From positions 1-64,000 of the forward strand of contig NZ_QAOM01000016.1 of assembly GCF_003051085.1 (NCBI RefSeq): DNA of 64,000 nt. Direction: 5' to 3'. The position numbers and the translations under genes were made by a program. Below are positions 26,929 to 38,703 of this stretch, in pieces. Within the stretch, counting starts at the first letter, position 1, and each line of letters opens with the position of its first letter. Source of the DNA: Trichococcus patagoniensis (GTDB taxonomy: Bacteria; Bacillota; Bacilli; Lactobacillales; Aerococcaceae). The notes under the pieces are model-generated. The model ran no database searches and had not been told where the DNA came from. It was given only the letters and a program-made list of their open reading frames with translations.

Positions 26929-28872
26929 TCAGTCATTGACGACGGTCACGACTTCATCCCCGAAAAGGCTCAGCGCCTGATCGATGACTTCCTGTTCCTT
27001 TTGTTCCTCGATCACAATCGGATCGGTCTCGACCGAAAAATCATCGGCGAAATTCCCGGGGTGATAGTCGCCGCGGTAGCCGTCTTCCATTTCCGGCATC
27101 GGCGGTTCCGGCGGCAGATCCAGATCGACAGGCTTATCCGCATCGACAGTTACCGGAGCCGGCTGTTTAGACGCAGTAGGTGTTGGTGCCGCCTGCTTTG
27201 GCGCGGCTTTTTTCGGTTCACCAACGGATTCAGCAGCCGGGCTGTCGTTCCGGTTCTGGATGTAGTTGCGTCGTACCAAAGTCCATTGCTCTTCCGTCAA
27301 GCACACCAATTCGCCGGGGCGCTGCAGCATCCGCTGCGTTGCCGCATCCACAGCCGCCTGCAGTTCAGCATCTTCCGTCGCTTTTTGGCAAAGGATATCA
27401 TACTGGAACGACAGGATAAAACTGGTCGGACTAGCCGCCACCGGATTGGCTTGCTTCAGCACGGCACGCTGAGTGACCGAGAGCACGTCCAGGATATCCG
27501 TCCAGAAATCACGGACGCGGGCAAGATCCTGCTTCGTCGCCTCGCCCAAAATCTGGTAAGTCCGCCCCATGTTGGGTTTGAATCCGACTGACGTGTTCGA
27601 TGGACGGGTGGTTTCTTTTTTGGCCGGTGCCGCTTTGGCCCCTTCCTGAGAAACGGCAATATTCCCCGAAGCAATCAGTTCCTGCAGCTTCGCGAGTTCC
27701 TTTTTGACGAGCTCCAATTCGTGCGCCAGCCTCTGGATCTCTCCGTTCGGTGCCGCTTGTGCGCTTGGGGCTGCCGCCGGTGCATGCGCCTTGGATTGGG
27801 ACAGCTTCACCGCCAACACTTCCAGATAGATGTCCGGTTGCGTCGAGAAGCGCATTTCCCCTTGGGTCTCGTTGAAGGCTTCAATCATCTCGTAGAGGAA
27901 CGTTGCCGGCGCCTCCTGCGAGAAAGTCTGGAAGGCTTCGCTGTATTGTTGCGTATTATCCGCAAAGGCCTTGCCTTTCGTCTGTTGATAGACCAGCACA
28001 TCCCGCGCAAACAGGATCATCTCCTCAAGGAAACGGCCGGCCTCTTTGCCGGCACTCAGAATTTCCTGCAACAGTTGCAGCGCCGATTCCGTCTCTTCGT
28101 GCAGCAACGCGCTCGAGAAGGAAATCATCATTTCCTCCGTCAGACTGCCGGACACTTTCACCGCATTTTCGAAAGTGACCGCATCCGAACCATAGGAAAT
28201 GATCTGATCGAGCAGGCTGAGCGCATCCCGCATCCCGCCGTTCGCGGAGCGCGCGATGATATGCAGCGCCTGCTCATCATAGCCGATCTTCTCCTCCTGC
28301 AGGATATAGGCCATCCGGTTGATGATGTCCTGATAGGAAATCCGTTTGAAGTCGAATCGTTGCGTCCTGGAAATGATCGTCAACGGAATCTTGTGCGGCT
28401 CCGTCGTCGCCAAAATGAAGATGACATTTTCCGGCGGTTCCTCCAGCGTCTTCAGGAGCGCGTTGAAGGCTCCGGTCGAGAGCATGTGCACCTCATCGAT
28501 GATATATACTTTGTAGTCGGCTTGGGTCGGCGCATACCGCGCTTTGTCGCGGATATCCCGGATTTCCTCCACGCCGTTGTTGCTGGCGGCATCGATTTCG
28601 ATAACATCGTTCAAGCGTCCCTCGGTGATGGCCCGGCACGTTTCACATTCGTTGCATGGTTCCCCATCGACGCGATGATGACAGTTGATGGCTTTCGCAA
28701 AAATCTTGGCTGCACTCGTCTTACCCGTTCCGCGCGGCCCGGTAAAAAGGTAAGCATGGCTCGTTTTCCCCTGTATTAAGGCATTCTTCAGCGTCTGCGT
28801 GACCGCTTCCTGGCCTGCGATGTCTCCGAACCGCTGCGGGCGCCAAACCCGATATAGTGCTTGATAGCTCAT
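26929..28872 (-). CDS. dnaX: DNA polymerase III subunits gamma/tau
   Basis: A 647-residue clamp-loader ATPase. Walker A is GPRGTGKTSAAK near residues 45-56, zinc cysteines CHHRVDGEPCNECETC near 64-79, Walker B YIIDEVHMLS near 122, and the sensor-1 and SRC/SRT region near 150-170. A long Ala/Pro-rich tau tail (about 370-600) is followed by an acidic C-terminus. Length is in the usual Firmicute range (550-650). First gene of the minus-strand recombination/replication group. Confidence 0.95.
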   Translation of the reverse strand: MSYQALYRVWRPQRFGDIAGQEAVTQTLKNALIQGKTSHAYLFTGPRGTGKTSAAKIFAKAINCHHRVDGEPCNECETCRAITEGRLNDVIEIDAASNNGVEEIRDIRDKARYAPTQADYKVYIIDEVHMLSTGAFNALLKTLEEPPENVIFILATTEPHKIPLTIISRTQRFDFKRISYQDIINRMAYILQEEKIGYDEQALHIIARSANGGMRDALSLLDQIISYGSDAVTFENAVKVSGSLTEEMMISFSSALLHEETESALQLLQEILSAGKEAGRFLEEMILFARDVLVYQQTKGKAFADNTQQYSEAFQTFSQEAPATFLYEMIEAFNETQGEMRFSTQPDIYLEVLAVKLSQSKAHAPAAAPSAQAAPNGEIQRLAHELELVKKELAKLQELIASGNIAVSQEGAKAAPAKKETTRPSNTSVGFKPNMGRTYQILGEATKQDLARVRDFWTDILDVLSVTQRAVLKQANPVAASPTSFILSFQYDILCQKATEDAELQAAVDAATQRMLQRPGELVCLTEEQWTLVRRNYIQNRNDSPAAESVGEPKKAAPKQAAPTPTASKQPAPVTVDADKPVDLDLPPEPPMPEMEDGYRGDYHPGNFADDFSVETDPIVIEEQKEQEVIDQALSLFGDEVVTVVND

Positions 28873-29021
28873 CCGTTTCCCTCTTTCACTTTTGCTTCGT
28901 CCATCTATTATAAGGGAAAAACAGTAAAATAGAAAGGCATCGCTCTATGGCTTTCCTGTGTAATTTACGGTTGGATTTTACTTAGTTTGGAGGGTATTCA
29001 ACTCAGATAAAATAATAACAT

Positions 29022-29050
29022 TTGACAAAAAGTAAGCGATGAATTATAGT
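29022..29050 (+). promoter_or_regulatory. Promoter of the VOC dioxygenase gene
   Basis: TTGACA at 29022-29027, a 17-base spacer, and TATAGT at 29045-29050. A partial palindrome AGTTCGAATTCGTA follows at 29064-29077. It resembles MhqR-type boxes of aromatic-stress genes, but only weakly. Confidence 0.65.
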
Positions 29051-29149
29051 AATCCTATCAGATAGTTCGAATTCGTATTAATTAAATTTGTGATACTATT
29101 CCAGCAAGAATGAACTTAAAATACACACGACAATAATGGAGGAAAAAAC

Positions 29150-29998
29150 ATGACAGCATTTTGGGATTTGGGCAAGGTTGCCTTGAAAGTCAATGATCTG
29201 AAGAAAATGACGCAGTTTTACCAGGAAGCGATCGGATTGGATCTGCTGGAGCAAAAAGAAAATGCAGCCGTATTGGGGGTTGCCGCGGACAACACGCCTT
29301 TGGTTGAATTGATCCAACTCGATGCACCCTCCGATCGGAAACTGACGACCGGACTTTTCCATTTGGCAATCCTTTTGCCGACTCGAGCGGACTTGGGATC
29401 CATCCTGTATCATTTGCTGACGAAGAAATATGCCATTGATGGAGCGAGTGACCACGGCTACAGCGAAGCGATTTACTTAACCGATCCAGAAGGCAACGGC
29501 ATCGAGATTTACCGCGACAAAGAGAGGTCGATTTGGGATGTCCGACCGGATGGCAAAATAGAGGGCGTTACGGAAGCAATGGACGCTGATGGCGTAATCG
29601 GTGCGATGGTCAAAATTTATGATGGTATCCCTTCCGGCTCCATAATGGGGCATGTCCATTTGACCGTTCACGATCTGGTCGAAACCCAACAATTTTACGA
29701 AAATGTTCTCGGCATCTCACTGAAGTCGGACTTCTTCGGGCAAGCAAAATTCTTCGCAGCCGGAAACTACCACCACCACATTGGTTCGAATATGTGGGCT
29801 GGCAAAAAGTTGCCGGCTGCCGAAGAGAACCAACCAGGTTTGGCCTACTTCACGTGGGTGGTTGCCGATCATGCTGCCTATGAAGCATTGAAAGGCAGAT
29901 TGAATAATGAAGGGATTTCGTTCGAGGAAAGTGCGAACGAACTGATCTTCAAAGACAACAGCGGCATCGAAATCCACGCTGCCATTCATCAAGGGTAA
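29150..29998 (+). CDS. VOC-superfamily protein, CatE/glyoxalase-like
   Basis: A 282-residue protein with two vicinal-oxygen-chelate modules (about 5-125 and 165-280). Repeated patterns are LKVNDLKKMTQFYQEAIGLDLLEQ and VHLTVHDLVETQQFYENVLG. Metal-ligand-type residues are seen in LFHLAILLP, MGHVHLTVHDL and GIEIHAAIH. It resembles Bacillus CatE, a catechol-2,3-dioxygenase linked to quinone and catechol stress, but the substrate here is not certain. AATGGAGG precedes the ATG. Single gene with its own terminator. Confidence 0.85.
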   Translation: MTAFWDLGKVALKVNDLKKMTQFYQEAIGLDLLEQKENAAVLGVAADNTPLVELIQLDAPSDRKLTTGLFHLAILLPTRADLGSILYHLLTKKYAIDGASDHGYSEAIYLTDPEGNGIEIYRDKERSIWDVRPDGKIEGVTEAMDADGVIGAMVKIYDGIPSGSIMGHVHLTVHDLVETQQFYENVLGISLKSDFFGQAKFFAAGNYHHHIGSNMWAGKKLPAAEENQPGLAYFTWVVADHAAYEALKGRLNNEGISFEESANELIFKDNSGIEIHAAIHQG

Positions 29999-30018
29999 TC
30001 ATTGAATCAGCATCTTAT

Positions 30019-30057
30019 AGCGTAACCGGTGGGTATTCCTACCGGTTACGCTTTTTG
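30019..30057 (+). terminator. Terminator after the VOC gene
   Basis: A 12-base-pair perfect stem, AGCGTAACCGGT (30019-30030) with ACCGGTTACGCT (30041-30052), plus T-run. Confidence 0.85.
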
Positions 30058-30108
30058 ATATAGAGCATTCAGGTGGGTCCAATGTGATAATTTTTTTACT
30101 CTAAAAAA

Positions 30109-30179
30109 ATTCAAAAGCACATACTATCAGCCCAAACCACGCCTATGGTTTATAGTACTGATATTATGTGCTTTTGAAT
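30109..30179. repeat. Long inverted repeat with nested hairpin
   Basis: Outer arms of 22 bases (30109-30130 and 30158-30179) match at 21 positions. An inner hairpin AAACCA-N6-TGGTTT lies at 30134-30151. The same inner hairpin and a related right flank occur at the 5' side of the IS110 transposase (42178-42221). It lies 41 bases past the GlsB-type gene stop and may also act as its terminator on the minus strand. Confidence 0.65.
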
Positions 30180-30220
30180 TCGTTCGGATACTACGCGTCT
30201 GGTTGATGTGCAGAACAAGC

Positions 30221-30469
30221 TTATTTTCTCATCGTTTTCATAATAAGGGAAAGGATGAGGATCAGGATGATTGCTCCTATTAATGCAGGTGCGATGTAGA
30301 ATCCTCCGATTGCAGGTCCCCAAGCTCCGAATAAAGTTACTCCTAACCATGACCCAACGAAACCTGCAATGATATTCCCGATAATGCCACCTGGAACATC
30401 TTTACCCAAAAAAGCTCCAGCGAGTGCGCCTAAGACACCACCGACAATTAGAGACCAAAGAAAGTCCAT
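30221..30469 (-). CDS. GlsB/YeaQ/YmgE family stress-response membrane protein
   Basis: An 82-residue very hydrophobic protein with three membrane segments and Gly-rich faces. The family signature is GALAGAFLGKDVPGGIIGNIIAG at about residues 14-36. Members are induced by general stress in Gram-positives; the biochemical role is unknown. AGGAGG precedes the ATG. The neighbour at 30688 is another stress-type protein. Confidence 0.88.
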   Translation of the reverse strand: MDFLWSLIVGGVLGALAGAFLGKDVPGGIIGNIIAGFVGSWLGVTLFGAWGPAIGGFYIAPALIGAIILILILSLIMKTMRK

Positions 30470-30640
30470 TTTTTACTCCTCCTTCTAATAAAGAAGCCTG
30501 CAGTAACCATGTGTCCATACCTTACTCGTTACACTGCAATTATATAAGGAATGACCTATATTATAAAGTATTTGCACTCGAAGCGAGCTGGTTTAAAAGG
30601 GAACCTTGAACTTTTCAGACTAAACTCCTACAGCAATATA

Positions 30641-30672
30641 AAAAACTCCCGAAGAATGGATTCGGGAGTTTT
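30641..30672. terminator. Terminator after the general stress protein
   Basis: AACTCCCGAA pairs with TTCGGGAGTT (30644-30653 with 30661-30670), flanked by A- and T-runs. Confidence 0.78.
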
Positions 30673-30687
30673 GGATGCTTGCCTTAT

Positions 30688-31248
30688 TTAGCTTTCAATA
30701 CGTGAATCTTCATCTGTATCAGCGTTACCTGGAACAACTGTTGTTTCCTGCTCCAAAACATCTGCGATTGACTCAACATCAGGATGAGAATCAGTCTCCG
30801 GTGTCTCTTGAAGAATTTGGTTGGACTCAACCGCATCAACCGTATCTGTTGCAATTACGTCCACTTGTTCCAAATTCAGTGAAGCTTCTTTGTTAAAAAG
30901 GTCGTCCACTATCACAACAATCTCACCATCATCTAATTGCTTCTGATACCCTTCCAGTAGCGTGTCTTCTTCTGGTTCCAATTCAGCGTCCTCTTTGTTG
31001 CTCGCATAATCACTGCTGGTGAAGATAGGGAAAGCCTGCATGATTTTCTCCCAGAGGGTAAGATGCTCATCGACAGTGTCATCTAACTTTATTGTAGCCT
31101 CTGTAGAATTGATCAGTTCCTCATACTTCTTAGCTTCATTTGTTATAAGTGTAATATTCGATTCAGTGTATCCTTCTTGTCGCAAACCCTCTAAAACAGT
31201 ATGAACTTCTGAAATGGTGCGGTAGGAGCCTTTTACAAACTTAGCCAT
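30688..31248 (-). CDS. General stress protein (YflT / 17M-like N-terminus)
   Basis: A 186-residue soluble, strongly acidic protein. The first 110 residues (FVKGSYRTISEVHTVLEGLR, YTESNITLITNEAKKYE) match the general stress protein 17M/YflT fold. The C-terminal 70 residues are low-complexity Asp/Glu/Thr/Val and probably disordered. ATG at 31248 follows TGGAGGTAATG; a start five codons earlier would overlap that site. The function is not known beyond the stress association. Confidence 0.7.
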   Translation of the reverse strand: MAKFVKGSYRTISEVHTVLEGLRQEGYTESNITLITNEAKKYEELINSTEATIKLDDTVDEHLTLWEKIMQAFPIFTSSDYASNKEDAELEPEEDTLLEGYQKQLDDGEIVVIVDDLFNKEASLNLEQVDVIATDTVDAVESNQILQETPETDSHPDVESIADVLEQETTVVPGNADTDEDSRIES

Positions 31249-31424
31249 ATTCATTACCTCCACTTTCTTCTTCGTTACGCTACTACAGATTCATTGTATA
31301 GAAAATTAGCTTCACTAGCAAAGATTAACTCTTTTCAAGAATTAAATAGAGTTCAGTAATCGAACCAATTAGAGGGAAATCACTATCTACAGCAACCTAA
31401 AATTAGGGATATATTCAGCAGACA

Positions 31425-32408
<984 letters not shown>

Positions 32409-32547
32409 ATCGTTACTCCCCCTCTATTTTTGTAGAACAAAAAATGAAGCTAAGCACCATTTTCCTAGTACTTAACTTCATTTTACTTGTTAAAGTTCAC
32501 TTTAAGGCAAGCGCTTTCCTTGCTTCTTCACTATTTAGGCAATGACT

Positions 32548-33126
32548 TTATAGTAAACTAAAATCATGGTCAATTACTTCTTGAAAAGTAAATGCTCCTT
32601 CATCATACTCAAAAACTAAAATACTACAATTTCGGGTATTACCTAATGTACCTGTCCATTTTTTTCTAAACATAGTGCATGCACCACCATGACTTACAGC
32701 TAATATATTTTGATGATCTTCTTTCTCCATCAATTCAGTTAATGTCTGAACCATACGATTTTGCACTTCTAAATCAGATTCCCCATTATAATGTGTAAAA
32801 AAGTCACCGTAGGTACCCTGATTTGATAGAACCTTAGGATTCAAATCCTCACTTTCACCTTCAAATGTGCCAAAGTTCCATTCTTTCAATCCTTTTAAAC
32901 GTTTATACGGCATGTCTGTGACTAACTCTAAAGTATCAACTGCTCTTTCTTGCGTTGATGAATAGGCATAGTCAAACACAATACCGTTATTTTCAAAATA
33001 TTGTTTCGCAATTTGTGCTTGTTTAATTCCAACTTCTGTTAATGGAGAGTCGCTTGCACCTTGAATCATTCTTCGAATGTTAAAAAGTGTTTGTCCATGT
33101 CTCATTAAATACAATTTTTTTGCCAT
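32548..33126 (-). CDS. Histidine phosphatase (phosphoglycerate-mutase-like) family protein
   Basis: A 192-residue phosphatase. The catalytic RHGQTLFN is at residues 9-16 and the second His lies in VSHGGACTMF near 143. It resembles small broad-specificity histidine phosphatases (PhoE/CobC type) rather than a glycolytic mutase. AGGAGAGG precedes the ATG. Confidence 0.88.
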   Translation of the reverse strand: MAKKLYLMRHGQTLFNIRRMIQGASDSPLTEVGIKQAQIAKQYFENNGIVFDYAYSSTQERAVDTLELVTDMPYKRLKGLKEWNFGTFEGESEDLNPKVLSNQGTYGDFFTHYNGESDLEVQNRMVQTLTELMEKEDHQNILAVSHGGACTMFRKKWTGTLGNTRNCSILVFEYDEGAFTFQEVIDHDFSLL

Positions 33127-33428
33127 TTAACCTCTCCTAAAATATTATTTTTTATAGGTTTTTAGATTAAAGTACCCTCATATTAAAACGAAGAACACTG
33201 CTTTGTCTCTTCGAGCTAATCATACGGCGCTAGAAGTTAAATATCAATTACCTATATTGAATGCTTAACTATACCTAAAAAGCATAGGAGGAAACGGATG
33301 GAATTTAGACTATTACGTTATTTTTGATTAAGTCCTCACGCCCTTCTCGAATAAAAGCTTAATCGCGTTCAATGCGTCTTGCGTGGATAAAATGACATTT
33401 TTGCGAGTCTTGTCTTAAAAGCAAAATC
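33127..33428. other. Intergenic stretch with possible gene remnants
   Basis: AGGAGG followed by ATG at 33298 opens a 9-codon frame (MEFRLLRYF, then TGA) that looks like the first residues of a LysR regulator. A minus-strand frame near 33330-33410 reads RKNVILSTQDALNAIKLLFE before a stop and could be a C-terminal gene fragment of unknown origin. Neither is a functional gene. Confidence 0.35.
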
Positions 33429-33534
33429 AGTGTCCAGAAAATGGTTCATTTCTGGACACTTCTTTTTTGGTATGATTTTTCTCTAAATGATCTGAAATAC
33501 GTGTCCATAAACCCGTCGCAAATTCTATGTCCAA
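33429..33534. other. Probable res site of the serine recombinase
   Basis: A 32-base palindrome with 12-base arms AGTGTCCAGAAA / TTTCTGGACACT (33429-33460). Further GTGTCCA and ATGTCCA words follow at 33501 and 33527. Repeated paired motifs directly upstream of a resolvase gene are the usual layout of a res site. The T-run after the palindrome means terminator function is an alternative. Confidence 0.5.
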
Positions 33535-33588
33535 TTGATCACCCTGGATAAAGTTATGGTACAACGAAATAAAAAAGAAGGTGATTTT

Positions 33589-34179
33589 TTGAAAATTGGA
33601 TACGCACGTGTTTCTACTGGATTACAGAATTTGGATCTCCAGGAAGATAGTCTGGAAAAATTTGGCTGTGAGAAAATCTTTACAGATCACATGAGTGGCG
33701 CAAAGAGCAATCGCCCAGGATTAGAAACAGCAATTGAATTTGTTCGATCAGGGGATACACTCGTTGTGTGGCGATTAGATCGGCTTGGGCGGAATATGGA
33801 AGACTTGATTACGATCGTCAATCGTTTGAATAATCGTGGCGTGAGCTTTCACAGCTTACAAGAAAACATCACGATGGATAAATCAAGTTCGACGGGCCAA
33901 TTAATGTTCCATCTGTTTGCAGCATTTGCGGAATTTGAGCAGAATCTGATTCTGGAACGATCGGCAGCCGGCCTTGCTGCTGCACGCGCAAGAGGTAGAT
34001 TTGGTGGACGCCCAGAAAAGTTGAGTAAAAGTGACTTGGAACTAATGAAGACGTTAATCGATAATGGAACGCCTATTAAAACGATTGCCGAAAGATGGAA
34101 TGTTTCCCGTACAACCATTTATCGTTACCTCAATAAATTAGAAGAAACGAATGCTGAACCCCATTTATCATCTAATTAA
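33589..34179 (+). CDS. Serine recombinase (resolvase/invertase, Tn3 type)
   Basis: A 196-residue small serine recombinase. The catalytic Ser is in GYARVSTGLQNLDLQ at the N-terminus, with LVVWRLDRLGRNMEDL near 62-77 and the E-helix FAAFAEFEQNLILERSAAGL near 111-130. The C-terminal helix-turn-helix is GTPIKTIAERWNVSRTTIYRYL. TTG at 33589 is chosen because AAGAAGGTGA precedes it. No Tn3 transposase is present, so this is probably a remnant of a plasmid or transposon. Confidence 0.88.
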   Translation: MKIGYARVSTGLQNLDLQEDSLEKFGCEKIFTDHMSGAKSNRPGLETAIEFVRSGDTLVVWRLDRLGRNMEDLITIVNRLNNRGVSFHSLQENITMDKSSSTGQLMFHLFAAFAEFEQNLILERSAAGLAAARARGRFGGRPEKLSKSDLELMKTLIDNGTPIKTIAERWNVSRTTIYRYLNKLEETNAEPHLSSN

Positions 34180-34652
34180 TTATATTGTGCTCGATAAAAA
34201 TCGTTTGCCGTGGAAATCTGATCACCAGGAATGTTCGATAGCTAAAAGATTAACTGAAAACCAAAAGCATATATTCTGGTGTCATGTTTTTATATTATGA
34301 ACGAGTATAAGTAAAATTATCTACGAAAGATAGAGACAAAGCTAGCTCGTATCTCTTTGACAAAATTTACCTTAATTCATTTTTCTTATAAAAGATTGGA
34401 AGAAATTTTAAAGATTTTAGTTCTAAATAATCGAGTAGTCATCTCCTTGAATAGAAACTTTAGTTTTTGATCAATAAATTAATCAAAGTGAAATAACAAA
34501 AAACCTGGGACAGAATCTCGTTCATTCTGTCCCAAGTTTAATTTTATTCAACTCATCAGCCCTTATTGACAAAGAGCTGATTTTCAGGTGGTTGTTCGGT
34601 TTTATAGCTCTATTTTCTGTATAGATCTTCCAGTGACCCCATAATCACCAGG
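34180..34652. other. Intergenic region between resolvase and ROK gene
   Basis: AT-rich, with no credible gene. It contains the bidirectional terminator listed at 34499-34545. Confidence 0.5.
34499..34545. terminator. Bidirectional terminator downstream of the ROK gene
   Basis: TGGGACAGAAT (34506-34516) pairs with ATTCTGTCCCA (34524-34534), flanked by A- and T-rich runs. Confidence 0.72.
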
Positions 34653-35540
34653 CTACTTCTCTAGATGATTATACAATGCACCTAGTAAATTAGCGTCGTT
34701 GTTATAGTGGCAAGCTCGGATATCAGGGGTTGCTACTTCAAACGGATAATTAGAGATGAGTTTATCAACTTCTTCTCGAACAAACTTGAGAAATAGTTCT
34801 TGCTCACTAATTCCACCGCCAATTGCAAACCGATCTGGGTTGATAGTAAAATGCAAATTGATAATTTGAGTGGCTATCAGATGAGCATAGGTACGAAGAG
34901 TGTATAATACCTCTTTGTCCCCTGAATTCGCCAAGTCAAAAATATCCTCACCAGTAAGCGTGTCAGTAGCACAATTTTTGACTTTTTCCACCTGTTTTAT
35001 CAAAGAAGGGACACCCCCAGCGATTGCCAAGTTTTTCTGACCATTTAGGCTATCACTCGCATCTGTCAGAATATAGGAAAATTCACCTGCAAGCAAATGT
35101 TTCCCTTTGATAATCTTTCGGTCAATGATAACTGCTCCTCCAACTGCTGTTCCTATAATCATAGAAACAGCAGTTTGACAATCAGAAAGACTTCCTTGCT
35201 GTAATTCTGCAAGGGCTGCACAGTTAGCATCATTTTCGATGCTGACGGGAATATGATAAATTTTTTCTAGTTCTTCTACAATAGCAAAATTTTTAATGAA
35301 ATCTAGCGAGCCACCATTTCGCATTATACCAACACTGCTGTCAATTACACCTGCACTTGAAATGGCAATTCCGTCGATAACCTCTTGGAATCCTACTATC
35401 AAACCCTTTAGACTATCTAAAAAGTCTGATAAGCCTGTTTTTACTGTTGGCAATTTCCCTTTTTCAAGAAACTTCCCTTGAGCACTCATAACGGCATATT
35501 TTGTATAAGTTCCTCCTATGTCAATACTTAAATATCGCAT
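34653..35540 (-). CDS. ROK-family sugar kinase
   Basis: A 295-residue ASKHA-fold protein. The ATP site is YLSIDIGGTYTKYAVMS near 3-19, ENDANCAALAEL near 104-115 holds the catalytic Asp, and IIGTAVGGAVIID is near 127. The Cys-rich zinc motif found in most ROK glucokinases is absent, as far as I recall also in the BglK-type beta-glucoside kinases. It is the last gene of the PTS - rpiB* - GH1 - esterase - ROK operon, 22 bases after the esterase. It probably phosphorylates glucose or a beta-glucoside released by the GH1 or esterase; this is inferred. Confidence 0.85.
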   Translation of the reverse strand: MRYLSIDIGGTYTKYAVMSAQGKFLEKGKLPTVKTGLSDFLDSLKGLIVGFQEVIDGIAISSAGVIDSSVGIMRNGGSLDFIKNFAIVEELEKIYHIPVSIENDANCAALAELQQGSLSDCQTAVSMIIGTAVGGAVIIDRKIIKGKHLLAGEFSYILTDASDSLNGQKNLAIAGGVPSLIKQVEKVKNCATDTLTGEDIFDLANSGDKEVLYTLRTYAHLIATQIINLHFTINPDRFAIGGGISEQELFLKFVREEVDKLISNYPFEVATPDIRACHYNNDANLLGALYNHLEK

Positions 35541-35562
35541 TTTAACTCTCCCTTATGTGTTG

Positions 35563-37107
35563 CTATCCTTCATAAAATCTCATATCTTTCCATACTTCCA
35601 TTAATTTAGAAAAGTTCTTGTCAGTAAAATAACTCTCTCGATCATAAATACGTAGGGGGGTCTCATAACCTTTATAACACTCCCAGTTAAGATTTGGATT
35701 ACCAGATTTTATAAATCTAACCCAATCACCATGCATGTTTTCAATGATAGAATGAACCACTTCCTCATTTTCACCCTCAAAAATATAGCGACTAAATTCA
35801 AAGTCTTGGTTTGCGAACATGGCTGGTAAATCGTATGCATGAGATGCTCCCATACCATTCTGTTTGCCAGATGCCGTGATAAGATCATAGCGATAGAGCC
35901 AGACCTCATTAGAATTATCTTTAAATGTTTCTGCTAATTTAAGCGTTGGCATTTGGAATACATAATCTGTTACAAGCTGTGTAAAAGGATTATTAATTTT
36001 TTCGGTAATATCACTATTATCCACGACTTCTAGAAGAGATTTGTTGTCATGCCATTTCACCTCAGCAGACGGTGAATAATAATGGACAATGCTTGGTAGT
36101 TCCTGTAACAAGTCATTGTTCTTAAACATTTCGCTGACCATCTCCCAACTACTGGGAAATCCTGTTCTAATAGGACGTACAAAAGTTGTACCCTCATGAG
36201 CATTACATCCTAAAATAATCCTAATTCCTCTTACACTTCCCTTTTGAATGGCTTCAAGCGGACGCATTGGAAGTAAATCATCCTGGACAGGACCAGGCAA
36301 AAAATAGCCTGGATTTTTGGCTTGACTATGTTTACTGACATATTGATGCCCTTTCATAAGCTGACTAGACTCCAAAGTTTTTAATTGTAATAAATCTTCT
36401 TCTGTCCAACCCATACCTTCGATGAATAAATCAATATTTTCTCTAGCTTGCTGATGTGTTGAGATACAATTAACCAAACTACTTTGAATGATAGCTTGTT
36501 GAAAAGTTCCCTTTGCAGATGGAGCTACAAGTAGATTGATAACTGAAGAACCACCCGCTGATTCACCACAGATAGTCGTACGTGTGGGATCTCCTCCGAA
36601 TTTCTTGATATTATCACGAATCCATTGCATCGCTAAGATTTGATCGGATAAACCACAGTTACTATCAAATTCTTGACCATTCTTATAGGTCGTAAAATCA
36701 TAAAAGCCAAAAATATTTAATCGATATTGAAAGGAAACATAAACAATCCCCTTTTCGGCAAATTCTCGACCATTATATAGAGGAACGTTGCTACCTCCTG
36801 TAGCATAGCCACCACCGTGAATATAGACAAAAACCGGTAAATTCTTGGCACCTTTTGGAGCTTGAATATTCACACTTAGACAATCTTCATTCCCAATGAT
36901 ATATTCTCCGTCAAGCTGAACCGCCTCTGCTATATAATTTTTAGCGTCATATACACCTTCCCATGGTAAAGCTGGTTTTGACCGCTTAAACCTCAATTTC
37001 CCGAGTGGCGGTTGAGCATATGGAATTCCTAAATATTCAATTATTCCATCTCTTTCATGGCCTCTGACTTTGCCAGATTGAATTGTTACAATGTGCCGTT
37101 GAATCAT
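35563..37107 (-). CDS. Type-B carboxylesterase
   Basis: A 514-residue alpha/beta hydrolase of the carboxylesterase/cholinesterase family. The oxyanion segment VYIHGGGYATGG is near 93-104, the nucleophile Ser in TICGESAGGSSVINLL near 184-199, the acid in NAHEGTTF near 303, and the His in GASHAYDLPAMF near 421. No signal peptide, so it is cytoplasmic. Placed in a beta-glucoside PTS operon, it may remove acetyl or phenolic acyl groups from imported glycosides. The GH1 gene lies 28 bases upstream. Confidence 0.88.
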   Translation of the reverse strand: MIQRHIVTIQSGKVRGHERDGIIEYLGIPYAQPPLGKLRFKRSKPALPWEGVYDAKNYIAEAVQLDGEYIIGNEDCLSVNIQAPKGAKNLPVFVYIHGGGYATGGSNVPLYNGREFAEKGIVYVSFQYRLNIFGFYDFTTYKNGQEFDSNCGLSDQILAMQWIRDNIKKFGGDPTRTTICGESAGGSSVINLLVAPSAKGTFQQAIIQSSLVNCISTHQQARENIDLFIEGMGWTEEDLLQLKTLESSQLMKGHQYVSKHSQAKNPGYFLPGPVQDDLLPMRPLEAIQKGSVRGIRIILGCNAHEGTTFVRPIRTGFPSSWEMVSEMFKNNDLLQELPSIVHYYSPSAEVKWHDNKSLLEVVDNSDITEKINNPFTQLVTDYVFQMPTLKLAETFKDNSNEVWLYRYDLITASGKQNGMGASHAYDLPAMFANQDFEFSRYIFEGENEEVVHSIIENMHGDWVRFIKSGNPNLNWECYKGYETPLRIYDRESYFTDKNFSKLMEVWKDMRFYEG

Positions 37108-37135
37108 TATTTTCCTCCATTTGAGAAATCACTGG

Positions 37136-38611
<1,476 letters not shown>

Positions 38612-38703
38612 CTACCTTCCTTTAAAATGAGGCAAGAATGTTAACTACCTTACCTCAATAATAGTCATACTTAACTTATTAATCGTTGATAAAATGTACT
38701 GTA

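Noticed and set aside
26866-28779. Long plus-strand frames opposite dnaX
   Set aside because: Shadows of dnaX; the dnaX frame has Walker motifs and zinc cysteines.
28873-29140. SRP RNA (scRNA), which often lies upstream of dnaX
   Set aside because: No GNAR tetraloop hairpin or conserved SRP Alu/S-domain sequence was found in this gap.
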